The notes under the pieces were generated by a model. It was given only the letters and a program-made list of their open reading frames with translations. It searched no databases and was not told the origin of the DNA. Shown here one piece after another: positions 42,662 to 50,952 of a DNA stretch of 64,000 bases (position 1 is the first letter of the stretch; every line of letters begins with the position of its first letter). The stretch is taken from the NCBI RefSeq assembly GCF_001580535.1, contig NZ_LHZA01000154.1, forward strand, positions 1-64,000, read 5' to 3'. Source of the stretch: Acetobacter cerevisiae. GTDB lineage: Bacteria > Pseudomonadota > Alphaproteobacteria > Acetobacterales > Acetobacteraceae. Both the position numbers and the translations under genes were made by a program.

Positions 42662-44404
42662 ATGCCGATTGAAATCAAAGTTCCGTCCCTTGGAGAGAGT
42701 GTCACCACCGCCACCGTGGGGAAATGGCTGAAGCAGCCGGGCGATGCCGTGAAAACGGATGAGCCGGTTGTGGAGCTGGAAACGGACAAGGTGAGCGTGG
42801 AAGTCCCCGCTCCGGCGGATGGTCGGCTGGCTGCGCACGCGGTTGCAGAAGGGGATGAAGTGGACGTGGGTGCCGTGCTGGCAACACTGGAGCAGGGGGC
42901 TGCGGGTGCGTCTGCACCGGCCAAAGCGGCTCCGGCAACGGCAAAGACTGATAAGCCTGCTGCTCAGCCCGCCGCAGCAGCCAAACCTGCAGCGGCGCAG
43001 GCAGAAGCCCCGGCTGAAACAGATTATGATGTGCTGGTGATTGGCGCTGGCCCCGGTGGCTATGTGTGCGCCATTCGTGCTGCGCAGCTTGGCTTCAAAG
43101 TGGCCTGCGTGGAAAAACGCGCCACACTGGGCGGCACGTGTTTGAACGTGGGCTGTATCCCGTCCAAGGCGCTGTTGCAGTCTTCTGAAAACTACCATGC
43201 GGCAGGCCATGATTTTGCAGCGCATGGCGTGGTGATTGACAGCGTGAAGCTGGATCTGGCTCGCATGCAGGCCCGCAAGGCCGATATTGTTGGTGCGAAC
43301 GTGAAGGGTGTTGAATACCTCTTCAAGAAAAACGGCATCACCTGGCTGAAAGGCCACGGCAAGGTGGAAGGCACAGGCCGCATTACGGTGGATGGCAAGC
43401 CGGTTACGGCGAAGCACATCATCATCGCCAGCGGTAGTGACAGTGCCAACCTGCCGGGCATTGAGGTGGATGAAAAAACCATCGTCACCTCAACCGGCGC
43501 ACTGGAACTCTCTGAAGTGCCGAAGCGTCTGGTCGTGATTGGTGGCGGCGTGATTGGTCTGGAGTTGGGCAGCGTCTGGCAGCGTCTGGGTGCTGAGGTC
43601 ACGGTCATTGAATATCTGAACCGTCTGGTGCCGGGCACGGATAACGAGGTCGCCTCGCAGTTCCAGAAGCTGCTGGTCAAGCAGGGCTTCAAGCTCAAGC
43701 TGGGCCATAAGGTCACCAAAGCCGAAAAAACCAAAAAAGGCGTGGTGCTAACGGTTGAGCCTGCTGCCGGTGGCGCAGCCGAAACGCTGGAAGCGGACAT
43801 TGTGCTGCTGGCAGTCGGCCGCACCGCCGCCAGCAAAGGCATGGGGCTGGAAGAAGCCGGGATTGAGCTGGACAAGCGCGGCCGTGTGGTAACGGACGCT
43901 CACTTTGCCACCAACGTTCCGGGCATTTACGCCATTGGCGACGTGATTGCCGGACCGATGCTGGCGCACAAGGCTGAAGAAGAAGGCGTTGCGCTGGCTG
44001 AAATTCTGGCCGGGCAGGCTGGCCATGTGAACTACGATGCCATTCCGGGCGTGATTTACACCTGGCCGGAAGTGGCCTCCGTGGGCTTTACGGAAGAGCA
44101 GCTCAAGGAAAAAGGCACCGCTTACAAAATCGGCAAATTCCCCTTCATGGCCAATGGCCGTGCGCGGGCGCTGGGCATGACGGACGGATTCGTCAAAGTG
44201 CTGGCTTGTGAGAAAACAGACCGCGTTCTGGGCGTGCATATCATCGGCCCGTGTGCGGGTGAACTGATTGCCGAAGCCACCATGGCCATTGAGTTTGGGG
44301 CGTCCGCTGAGGATATCGGTCGGGTTTGCCATGCTCACCCCACACTGAGTGAAGCTGTGAAGGAAGCAGCTCTGGGTGCAGATAATCGCTCCATCAATAT
44401 TTGA
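42662..44404 (+). CDS. lpd: Dihydrolipoyl dehydrogenase with an N-terminal lipoyl domain
   Basis: E3 flavoprotein reoxidising dihydrolipoyl groups with NAD+. Residues 1-78 are a lipoyl domain ([18 protein letters not shown]) very like that of SucB, then an Ala/Pro/Lys linker to about residue 118, then E3: FAD motif [20 protein letters not shown], redox disulfide [19 protein letters not shown] motif [16 protein letters not shown], and the C-terminal [17 protein letters not shown]. 580 residues against about 465 for plain E3. Lipoyl-E3 forms are known in some proteobacteria. Similarity to the SucB domain suggests local duplication. Confidence 0.96.
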   Translation: MPIEIKVPSLGESVTTATVGKWLKQPGDAVKTDEPVVELETDKVSVEVPAPADGRLAAHAVAEGDEVDVGAVLATLEQGAAGASAPAKAAPATAKTDKPAAQPAAAAKPAAAQAEAPAETDYDVLVIGAGPGGYVCAIRAAQLGFKVACVEKRATLGGTCLNVGCIPSKALLQSSENYHAAGHDFAAHGVVIDSVKLDLARMQARKADIVGANVKGVEYLFKKNGITWLKGHGKVEGTGRITVDGKPVTAKHIIIASGSDSANLPGIEVDEKTIVTSTGALELSEVPKRLVVIGGGVIGLELGSVWQRLGAEVTVIEYLNRLVPGTDNEVASQFQKLLVKQGFKLKLGHKVTKAEKTKKGVVLTVEPAAGGAAETLEADIVLLAVGRTAASKGMGLEEAGIELDKRGRVVTDAHFATNVPGIYAIGDVIAGPMLAHKAEEEGVALAEILAGQAGHVNYDAIPGVIYTWPEVASVGFTEEQLKEKGTAYKIGKFPFMANGRARALGMTDGFVKVLACEKTDRVLGVHIIGPCAGELIAEATMAIEFGASAEDIGRVCHAHPTLSEAVKEAALGADNRSINI

Positions 44405-44408
44405 CGAT

Positions 44409-44428
44409 TTCCTTCCTGCGGGAAGGAA
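44409..44428 (+). terminator. Hairpin after lpd
   Basis: TTCCTTCC (44409-44416), loop TGCG, GGAAGGAA (44421-44428), perfect 8 bp stem. The T-run (TCTCTTTT) begins about 8 nt later, so it is a weak terminator. Confidence 0.42.
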
Positions 44429-44469
44429 TGCCATAATCTCTTTTGATAGTGATGCAGGAGAGACTTGGT

Positions 44470-45486
44470 ATGTCAGGGGCAAGGTGTCCGACACTTCTTT
44501 TTATAGCCGGCAGCTTGCTCCTTGTGCCGGGACTGGCATACGCAGCGGGAACGGGGTCTTCTGATCCCGTTTCGTCGTCCGGGCAGACAAGCGCTCAGCC
44601 CGCACAGCCTGATCAGGAAGGGGCGCCGTCCCCCACACTCACTCCGACGGAGCCGGTGCTGAAGGAAGCGCCGCCACTGCCGGAGATTCCGGTTCTGAAT
44701 GAAGAGGATGCTCGGGCGGAAGCCACGCGTCTGAACAGTGCGTTCCGGCATGAAGTGCCTGTGGCGCTTAAAGTCTCATCCGCACAAAAAGCCGCATGGA
44801 TTATGCTGGCGCAGGAACAGATCCAGCAGGCATCTTTCCCGCTGGACCGCCCGCAGGTGGTGCTGGTGGTGGACCGGAACCCTGCCGTGCAGCGCATGTG
44901 CCTGATGCTGGCGCTGCCGGGGCAGTCAGACTGGCAGGTGATTGGCAGCACTAAGGTCTCCACCGGCACAACCGGGCGGAAATTCTACTACATCACCCCC
45001 ACCGGCGTGTTTAACAATACGGCGGATATTCTCGGCTATCGCGCTCTGGGCACCAAGAACGAGAACGGCATTATGGGGAACGGCACCAAAGGCATGCGGG
45101 TGTGGGATTTCGGCTGGCAATGGGCCGAAAAAGGCTGGTTGCCTGTGCCGCGTGAAAAAGGGCAGATCCGGCTCGAAATGCACGCAACGGACCCGGTCTA
45201 TCTGGAAAGCCGTCTGGGTCATGTAGCGTCCGAGGGCTGTATCCGCATCCCGTCATCGCTGAATGTGTTTATCGACAAGCACGGGCTGATTGATGTGGAG
45301 GATGAGCAGATGGCGGTGATTGATAACCGCTTCCGCGCGCTCCTGCGGCCAGACCGTGTGGCGTCTCCGCTGGCAGGCTCTGCCGTCATTGTGGTGGACA
45401 GCGCCAACAGGCCTGATCTGGCGCATGTGAATATCAGCGAGAACAAGACCGCCTCGAGCCGCCATACGCCGCAAACGCATAGTTAA
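44470..45486 (+). CDS. L,D-transpeptidase family protein, secreted
   Basis: Periplasmic cysteine transpeptidase that would cross-link or modify peptidoglycan. ATG 44470 has AGGAGA upstream; the in-frame start at 44443 is less likely. A signal peptide (FIAGSLLLVPGLAYAA) precedes a Pro/Ser/Gln-rich linker (about residues 26-70). The catalytic region has EMHATDPVYLESRLG (His238) and VASEGCIRIPSSLN (Cys257), close to the YkuD HxxG...SxGCIR motif but with an unusual context. Acetobacteraceae are known for L,D-transpeptidases distant from classical YkuD that make 1-3 cross-links; this is a candidate, not proven. 338 residues. Confidence 0.78.
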   Translation: MSGARCPTLLFIAGSLLLVPGLAYAAGTGSSDPVSSSGQTSAQPAQPDQEGAPSPTLTPTEPVLKEAPPLPEIPVLNEEDARAEATRLNSAFRHEVPVALKVSSAQKAAWIMLAQEQIQQASFPLDRPQVVLVVDRNPAVQRMCLMLALPGQSDWQVIGSTKVSTGTTGRKFYYITPTGVFNNTADILGYRALGTKNENGIMGNGTKGMRVWDFGWQWAEKGWLPVPREKGQIRLEMHATDPVYLESRLGHVASEGCIRIPSSLNVFIDKHGLIDVEDEQMAVIDNRFRALLRPDRVASPLAGSAVIVVDSANRPDLAHVNISENKTASSRHTPQTHS

Positions 45487-45525
45487 AGAGGGTGAGGCCG
45501 GGTTGCCCGGTCTTCCATAGGAAAA

Positions 45526-45558
45526 GGCGTGCGAGGTTTCCCCCGCACGCCTTTTTTG
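45526..45558. terminator. Bidirectional terminator between the L,D-transpeptidase and DUF3597 genes
   Basis: GGCGTGCG (45526-45533), 10 nt loop, CGCACGCC (45544-45551), then TTTTTTG; preceded by GAAAA. Serves the convergent pair. Confidence 0.82.
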
Positions 45559-45578
45559 TGTCTGTTTGGCTGTAAGAC

Positions 45579-45977
45579 TTACAGACCAGCAGGAACCTTG
45601 CCGCCGTTGGCAGCCAGTTTGGCGCGGACTTCCTTGATCAGCCAGACGTTCATGCTGGCGGAATCATTGGTGTCGCCCGTGTAGCCCAGTTCTGCAGCCA
45701 GCTTCTTGCGGGCATCCAGAGAGCTGTCCAGACCCAGCAGCTTCAGCAGGTCAACGATGGACTCTTTCCAGTTAAGGTTCTGTCCGTTCTGGGCAGCCAG
45801 ACCGGTCAGAACGGCATCAATGTCCACCGGAGCAGCCGGGGCAGCGGCAGCAGCAGCTTCCGGGGAAGCAGACGGTGCAGCAGCCTGCGTGGCCGGTGCG
45901 TCAGCCGGAGCGGCAGACGGCGTAGCCGCGTTGGCGTGGTGGAAAATGGTGGAGAGAATGGTGCCGAAAATGCTCAT
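45579..45977 (-). CDS. DUF3597 domain-containing protein
   Basis: 132 residues from ATG 45977 (MSIFGTILSTIFHHANA), with AAAGGA upstream; the longer frame from 46265 runs into the ahcY terminator and is rejected. The Ala/Pro-rich N-terminal half is probably disordered. The C-terminal half is the DUF3597 fold, marked by NWKESIVDLLKLLGLDSSLD, ARKKLAAELGYTGD and NVWLIKEVRAKLAANGG. Function unknown; abundant small LysM-independent proteins of this type are often stress related, though nothing here shows it. Monocistronic between two terminators. Confidence 0.84.
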   Translation of the reverse strand: MSIFGTILSTIFHHANAATPSAAPADAPATQAAAPSASPEAAAAAAPAAPVDIDAVLTGLAAQNGQNLNWKESIVDLLKLLGLDSSLDARKKLAAELGYTGDTNDSASMNVWLIKEVRAKLAANGGKVPAGL

Positions 45978-46160
45978 TCTAAAAGTCCTTTCGCAGCAGA
46001 TAACGCTCAGCTGCCAACACGAAAGCGTGCTCGCATACTGAATCATCTTCTTACAAACCATACACCAATAGGAATGGTTGCAAAGAAGTGTGATGAACGA
46101 TTTGCATATCTGGGAAGCATTCCCTGCCTGCCAGATGGGCAGAGCAGGGTAATGCGGGGA

Positions 46161-46195
46161 GAGAAACAGCCGCCAGCCGGAAGGGCAGGGGCGGC
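46161..46195 (-). terminator. Terminator after ahcY
   Basis: On the minus strand CAGCCGCC (46195-46188) pairs with GGCGGCTG (46172-46165) across 15 nt, then TTTCTC. It starts about 20 nt after the ahcY stop. Confidence 0.6.
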
Positions 46196-46215
46196 TGCTT
46201 CGCTCCGGGGTCGTC

Positions 46216-47505
46216 TTAGTAGCGGTATTCTTCGTGCTTGAACGGGCCGTTAACCGGCACGTCAATATAGTCAGCCTGCTTCTGAGACATTTTGCTCAGC
46301 TGCGCGCCAACTTTGGCAAGGTGCAGGAAGGCCACTTTCTCATCCAGCTTTTTGGGCAGGGTGTAGACTTTGGCTTCGTACTTGCCTTCCGGAGCTGTCC
46401 ACAGTTCGATCTGGGCCAGCGTCTGGTTGGTGAAGGACGCAGACATCACGAAGGACGGGTGGCCCGTGGCGTTGCCGAGGTTCACCAGACGGCCTTCGGA
46501 CAGGATGATCAGGCGCTTGCCATCAGGGAACACAACTTCGTCCACCTGCGGCTTGATGTTGTCCCACGTGAAGTTGCGCAGGGCACCGATCTGAATTTCA
46601 GAATCAAAGTGGCCGATGTTGCACACAATCGCGCGGTGCTTCATGGCGCGCATGTGGTCCAGCGTGATGACGTCCACGTTGCCGGTTGCGGTCACGAAGA
46701 TGTCGCCACGGGGGGCGGCTTCTTCCATGGTCACAACTTCATAGCCTTCCATGGCGGCCTGCAGAGCGCAGATCGGGTCAACTTCCGTCACCAGCACGCG
46801 GCAACCTGCGTTGCGCAGGGAGGCAGCGGAGCCTTTGCCCACGTCACCATAACCCGCAACAACGGCAACCTTGCCGGCCATCATCACGTCCGTGCCACGG
46901 CGGATGGCGTCAACAAGGCTTTCACGGCAGCCATACAGGTTGTCGAACTTGGACTTGGTGACGCTGTCATTCACGTTGATGGCCGGAACCTTCAGCGTGC
47001 CTTTTTTCTGCATTTCCCACAGGCGATGCACACCCGTCGTGGTTTCTTCAGAAAGGCCCTTAACGTTCTTCAGCAGTTCCGGGAACTTGTCGTGCATCAT
47101 AACGGTGAGGTCACCGCCATCATCCAGAATCATGTTCGGGGTCCAGCCATCGGGGCCCTGAATGGTCTGCTCAATGCACCAGTTGAATTCGTCTTCCGTC
47201 AGGCCTTTCCAGGCGAATACGGGGATGCCGGCAGCAGCAATGGTCGCAGCAGCCTGATCCTGCGTGGAGAAGATGTTGCAGGAAGACCAGCGCACCGTGG
47301 CACCCAGAGCAACCAGCGTTTCAATCAGAACGGCGGTCTGGATGGTCATGTGCAGGCAGCCCGCAATGCGTGCGCCCTTCAGCGGCTGGCTGGCGCCGTA
47401 TTCCTCGCGGAGCGCCATCAGGCCCGGCATTTCGCCTTCTGCGATGGAAATTTCTTTACGGCCCCACTCTGCGAGCGAGAGGTCCTTAACCTTGTAATCG
47501 GTCAT
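46216..47505 (-). CDS. ahcY: Adenosylhomocysteinase (S-adenosylhomocysteine hydrolase)
   Basis: NAD-dependent hydrolysis of S-adenosylhomocysteine to adenosine and homocysteine, relieving methyltransferase inhibition. 429 residues from ATG 47505 ([15 protein letters not shown]). Motifs: [50 protein letters not shown] (catalytic Lys and Asp), the NAD loop [20 protein letters not shown], and C-terminal [20 protein letters not shown] with KHEEYRY. The leader on the minus strand contains hairpins; the plus-strand plsC is divergent. Confidence 0.97.
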   Translation of the reverse strand: MTDYKVKDLSLAEWGRKEISIAEGEMPGLMALREEYGASQPLKGARIAGCLHMTIQTAVLIETLVALGATVRWSSCNIFSTQDQAAATIAAAGIPVFAWKGLTEDEFNWCIEQTIQGPDGWTPNMILDDGGDLTVMMHDKFPELLKNVKGLSEETTTGVHRLWEMQKKGTLKVPAINVNDSVTKSKFDNLYGCRESLVDAIRRGTDVMMAGKVAVVAGYGDVGKGSAASLRNAGCRVLVTEVDPICALQAAMEGYEVVTMEEAAPRGDIFVTATGNVDVITLDHMRAMKHRAIVCNIGHFDSEIQIGALRNFTWDNIKPQVDEVVFPDGKRLIILSEGRLVNLGNATGHPSFVMSASFTNQTLAQIELWTAPEGKYEAKVYTLPKKLDEKVAFLHLAKVGAQLSKMSQKQADYIDVPVNGPFKHEEYRY

Positions 47506-47546
47506 GATTGTCCTGCTTCCTGATCAAAATCGAGGGTTTCTATACA

Positions 47547-47622
47547 GGCTGGAAGGCACTCAGGCCAGCCGTAACCCGCATCAGCCCTGCGCAAACGTGC
47601 GCGCAGCTTGCAAGACGGGCTG
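47547..47622 (-). promoter_or_regulatory. Structured region in the ahcY leader
   Basis: Minus-strand stems about 40-115 nt upstream of ahcY: GGCTGG / CCAGCC (47570-47565 with 47552-47547, 12 nt loop), and a nested pair with inner CTGCGC / GCGCAG (47606-47601 with 47592-47587) and outer CAGCC / GGCTG (47622-47618 with 47586-47582). I do not find the conserved sequence of an SAH, SAM-II or SAM/SAH riboswitch, so the element is unclassified. Confidence 0.3.
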
Positions 47623-47679
47623 TTTTCTGGTCTCCACAGGGCAGAATATCCCTTTGAATTTTGCTGGTCTGGCTCGCTT

Positions 47680-48420
47680 ATGGCTTTGCTTCGCTCCATC
47701 CTGTTCAATGTTATGGCCTTTGTGCTGACCCTTATCATGGGGGTTGGTGCGTTTCCCATTCGCTGGTTCGCCAGGCGGCTGGCGTTGCCGTACGCCAAGC
47801 TATGGACCCGGCTGGTGCTGATGCTGTTCCGCGATATCTGCGGGGTGGAAGTGCGCATTACTGGCCTTGAGAATCTGGCCGCAGCTGGTGGCGGCCCCAT
47901 GCTGATTGCCTCCCAGCATCAGTCCGCCTTTGATACGCTGATCTGGATGTTGCTGGTGCCGTATCCGTCCTACGTGATGAAAGGCGAGTTGCGCCGTATT
48001 CCGCTGTTGGGGCCGATGTTGATTCTGGCGGGCATGATGCCAATTGAACGTGCTGCCGGGGCGAAAGCCATGCGGGTTCTGCTGCGGGAGACGGAAAAGG
48101 CCGTTAAGGCGGGCAAGCAGATTGTCATTTTCCCTGAAGGCACCCGCACGGCCCCCGGTGAGCATGTGGCGCTCAAACCCGGCATTGCCGCCATGGCAGC
48201 GCATGCCGGGCTTCCGGTTGTGCCGGTGGCGACTAATTCCGGCTTGTTCTGGGGACGCAATGCCTTCCTCAAGCGCTCCGGTGTGCTGCATGTCGCTATT
48301 GGTGCTCCTCTCGCGCCCATGAACCGGAAGCTTTTACTGGGTGAGATTGAGAAAAGCTGGCGCGGGCTGGAGCAGGACTTTGCCGCGCAGGACCGGATTG
48401 TAGACGGCAAGGTCGTCTGA
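47680..48420 (+). CDS. plsC: 1-acyl-sn-glycerol-3-phosphate acyltransferase
   Basis: Membrane enzyme adding the second acyl chain to lysophosphatidate. ATG 47680 (MALLRSILFNVMAFVLTLIM) gives a natural N-terminal membrane anchor; the in-frame start at 47608 adds non-family residues. The HX4D motif is in IASQHQSAFDTLIW, the substrate motif in VIFPEGTRTAPGE, and MKGELRRIPLLGPMLILAGM matches the family. 246 residues. Divergent from ahcY with a 174 bp gap. Partner of plsY (29826) in phosphatidate synthesis. Confidence 0.93.
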   Translation: MALLRSILFNVMAFVLTLIMGVGAFPIRWFARRLALPYAKLWTRLVLMLFRDICGVEVRITGLENLAAAGGGPMLIASQHQSAFDTLIWMLLVPYPSYVMKGELRRIPLLGPMLILAGMMPIERAAGAKAMRVLLRETEKAVKAGKQIVIFPEGTRTAPGEHVALKPGIAAMAAHAGLPVVPVATNSGLFWGRNAFLKRSGVLHVAIGAPLAPMNRKLLLGEIEKSWRGLEQDFAAQDRIVDGKVV

Positions 48421-48840
48421 GGCGGGGATAAGTCAGACTATCCTGTGGATAACTTTGTGGATGCAGGAGGCGGTGCTTTGACGTGCCGCAGGTAAAACAT
48501 CCTTTTTCATGTGGCATTCCAGTAAAGGCCAGCATGAATACTGGCAGAGAAACGAAATGGATTTTTGTTGAAAATTAAGAAAGTCCTTGAAAAATAAGCC
48601 TGTTTCAATTTTTAAATTTTTATGAAGGACTGTCTGAAAACTGTCATTTTTGAAACACAATTCGGACGCGCTGCTTCTTGCAGGAACGGTGGACCAATGT
48701 GGACGAAATGCCGGATTTTCCGAAAGAACAGTGGGACGCTGGCAGTTCCTCCAGCGGAATCTCGCGCATATGACCCTGCATTTGAGGGGACATGAAAGTC
48801 TGGTAAGCTAACCATCTTCTTCGCTCAGCCAGAGTTTTTC
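48421..48840. other. 420 bp AT-rich intergenic region
   Basis: Between plsC and a methyltransferase, both plus strand. The central part (about 48540-48660) is much more A+T rich than the surroundings, with runs such as CAATTTTTAAATTTTTATG. A long imperfect hairpin joins AGTCCTTGAAAAAT (48582-48595) to ATTTTTATGAAGGACT (48616-48631). TGTGGA motifs occur at its ends. No credible protein was found; the 48612-48815 minus frame has no family signature. Confidence 0.55.
48444..48464 (+). promoter_or_regulatory. Pair of DnaA-box-like sequences
   Basis: TGTGGATAA at 48444-48452 is an exact complement of the consensus DnaA box TTATCCACA. A second TGTGGAT starts 12 bp later (48456-48462). A third TGTGGAC lies at 48698-48704, past the AT-rich stretch. 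Two boxes plus an AT-rich tract resemble part of an origin or a DnaA-controlled promoter; neither is shown. Confidence 0.4.
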
Positions 48841-49530
48841 ATGTCTCAGATGATGCCTGCCGCACCCCTTCCAGCGTTTTTACTGCGCAATGTCCGGATG
48901 CTGCCAAACCGGGATGATATTTTGCCGCTTCTGCCCAAAAACGCAGTGATTGCGGAGGTGGGGGTGATGACGGGTGATTTCTCTCAGAAAATTCTCGATA
49001 TCTGCAAACCCCGGCAGTTTTACGCGTTGGATATTTTCAATGTGCATGAACTGCCGGAAGTGTGGGGCCGGCCGTCGGCTGAAATGTTCGATAATAAAAC
49101 GCAGCAGGCGTTCTATGAATCCCGCTTTGCGGACGAGATTGCGCGCGGGCGGGTCAAGGTGCTGGCGGGCGATAGTGGCGTGATGCTGGATCAGTTGCCA
49201 GACCATGGTGTGGACGTGATTTATCTGGATGCCGACCACAATTATCAGGCCGTTGTGCGGGATCTGGAGCTGTGCGAGCGCAAGCTGAAACCGCATACCG
49301 GCCTGCTGATCCTTAATGATTACATCATGGCGGATGGTGGCGGTCCGTACGGCGTCATTCAGGCGGCCCATGAGTTCATGCTGCGTCATGGGTGGGAAAT
49401 GGTCGTTTTTGCACTGCAGGAATACATGTATTGCGATATCGTTTTGCGCAAGCATCCCGCAACGCGCCCACGCCGTATTCTGCAAAGGCTTGTGCAGAAA
49501 ATGGGTTATACCAAGCTGGGGCGTTTTTGA
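48841..49530 (+). CDS. Class I SAM-dependent methyltransferase
   Basis: 229-residue protein of the Methyltransf_24 type. SAM-binding motif I is AVIAEVGVMTGDFSQKIL, with later VDVIYLDADHNYQAVVRDLEL (acidic motif and metal-like His) and ILNDYIMADGGGPYG. Similar proteins occur in cell-surface glycan loci, but nothing nearby confirms a substrate. It is preceded by the AT-rich gap and followed after 57 bp by the DUF2125 gene. Start ATG 48841. Confidence 0.72.
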   Translation: MSQMMPAAPLPAFLLRNVRMLPNRDDILPLLPKNAVIAEVGVMTGDFSQKILDICKPRQFYALDIFNVHELPEVWGRPSAEMFDNKTQQAFYESRFADEIARGRVKVLAGDSGVMLDQLPDHGVDVIYLDADHNYQAVVRDLELCERKLKPHTGLLILNDYIMADGGGPYGVIQAAHEFMLRHGWEMVVFALQEYMYCDIVLRKHPATRPRRILQRLVQKMGYTKLGRF

Positions 49531-49587
49531 GTGCGGCTTTTCAGGTCTTCGCTGTCTGGGCCAGCGCTTTGTCTGGCCGGGGGCTGA

Positions 49588-50877
49588 ATGCGTAAATCTT
49601 TAGGACTGCTGGCCTGTGCCGGAGCGAGTGTGCTGGCGCTGGATAGTCTGCTCTGGTGGGGTGGTATTCAGTTTCTGGAGCATCGACTGGCCAGTGCCAG
49701 TGCCAGTGCCAGTGCCAGTGCCAGTGCCAGTGCCAGTGCCATTGGCGGGGAAGGCGTGGCGCAGTCTGTCGGCTGTCCGGTGGTTTTTCAGCACAAACAA
49801 CGGGGCGGCTGGCCGTTTCGAGCTCAGGTATTGCTGGAGGGTGTGCAGATAATGTGTGGAGCCTCAGCCGGGCAGGGTGGCGTGTCTTATGCTGTAAGCC
49901 ATGCCGTGCTGGATCTGGCCCCATGGCATCCGCTCACAGTTCAGGGCACGCTGGACGGTGGGCAGGCACTGGCTGTGCAAGCAGAAAAGGGGCCTGCGGG
50001 CGGTCAAAAGCCGGGGTATCTCCTGCTCAAAACAGATGGCGCACCCGTGCGGATTTCTCTGCCGTTGCGGGCGGCTGAGGCGGGCACTCTCCTGTTCCAC
50101 ACCGACTTTTTGCATCTGGTGCCGCAACGTGGCGTGGCGGAAGCGCATCCGGTTACGGCGCGAGGTGTGAGCGGAAAGCTGGTCTGGAATAGCCATGCGG
50201 ATGCGCAGGCCAGCGCCCTTGCTCTGTCTTTTGCAGCTAAACGTGCCGTGGTGGCTCCCTGGGGGGACAGCGTGGACGATGTGCAAGGCGCGGCCTCCCT
50301 CCCCGGGCCGATGGGAAGGCTTGTAGCGCTGTGGTCGCTGGATGAGGCTGCTTCCAATGGTCCACCGGCTTCAGATGCTGGAAATCTGGGCGGGGGAGAG
50401 AGCCCCGACGGTGGGATGGGTTCGACGTCTAAGGACCAGTTGACGTCGTCCGATCATGGGGCGACGGATGCCGGATCTCCCTCGGTTTTACCGTCTTCGC
50501 CTTCCGGGGCATCGCCCGGTTACGCGGAAATTTTGGTGCAGCATGTAAGTGGGCGCTGGCGTGGGCTGGGCATCTCATGGTCGGGTCGGCTGGTCATGGC
50601 CCCCGGAGGCACGCCGCTGGGCGAGACATGGCTGACTCTGAGTAACTGGCGACCTTTTCTAGCGCGTTTGCAGCAGGACAAAACGCTAAGCCCGGCGCAA
50701 ACGGTGCTTTTGTCAAAACTGACCGACCAGCTTGAGCAACGCACCGGTGGCACAGAAGGGCCGCTGAGCGTGCCTTTGCAGGTGCGGGACGGGGCTGTGC
50801 AGCTTGGCGGAGTGCCGCTTCTGTCTGTGCTGGCGACGCTGCACAATGTTTCGCTATCGGGTGCGAGCGCGCCCTGA
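49588..50877 (+). CDS. DUF2125-like membrane-anchored protein with an Ala-Ser repeat
   Basis: 429 residues with one N-terminal signal anchor (SLGLLACAGASVLALDSLLWW) and the rest predicted periplasmic. The layout, with beta-rich segments such as GGWPFRAQVLLEGVQIMCG and PWHPLTVQGTLDGGQAL, resembles DUF2125 proteins of alphaproteobacteria; function unknown. Residues about 35-52 are an (Ala-Ser) run encoded by a hexanucleotide repeat. A Gly/Ser/Asp-rich disordered region lies at about 255-310. Start ATG 49588; the frame stays open across the repeat. Confidence 0.6.
   Translation: MRKSLGLLACAGASVLALDSLLWWGGIQFLEHRLASASASASASASASASAIGGEGVAQSVGCPVVFQHKQRGGWPFRAQVLLEGVQIMCGASAGQGGVSYAVSHAVLDLAPWHPLTVQGTLDGGQALAVQAEKGPAGGQKPGYLLLKTDGAPVRISLPLRAAEAGTLLFHTDFLHLVPQRGVAEAHPVTARGVSGKLVWNSHADAQASALALSFAAKRAVVAPWGDSVDDVQGAASLPGPMGRLVALWSLDEAASNGPPASDAGNLGGGESPDGGMGSTSKDQLTSSDHGATDAGSPSVLPSSPSGASPGYAEILVQHVSGRWRGLGISWSGRLVMAPGGTPLGETWLTLSNWRPFLARLQQDKTLSPAQTVLLSKLTDQLEQRTGGTEGPLSVPLQVRDGAVQLGGVPLLSVLATLHNVSLSGASAP
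49690..49740 (+). repeat. Hexanucleotide tandem repeat (GCCAGT)8.5
   Basis: Eight perfect copies of GCCAGT plus GCC, 51 bp, encoding alternating Ala-Ser just after the signal anchor of the DUF2125-like protein. The unit is a multiple of three, so slippage changes the length of the linker without a frameshift. Confidence 0.95.
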
Positions 50878-50952
50878 TTTAACGTATGATTATGCACGCT
50901 GAGACCCCTGCCATGATGTCCAGGGAGTGCTCGTTGCGTTTGTCATCCTTCC

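Noticed and set aside
47506-47679. SAH or SAM-II riboswitch before ahcY
   Set aside because: The conserved core sequences of these riboswitches could not be found by eye; only generic stems remain, so it is listed as unclassified.
48612-48815. 67-codon minus-strand frame in the plsC-methyltransferase gap
   Set aside because: No ribosome site or family motif, and it overlaps the AT-rich tract and regulatory-looking sequence.
49690-49740. GCCAGT array as a possible CRISPR or phage feature
   Set aside because: Units are 6 bp without spacers and lie in frame within a coding sequence; it is a simple tandem repeat.
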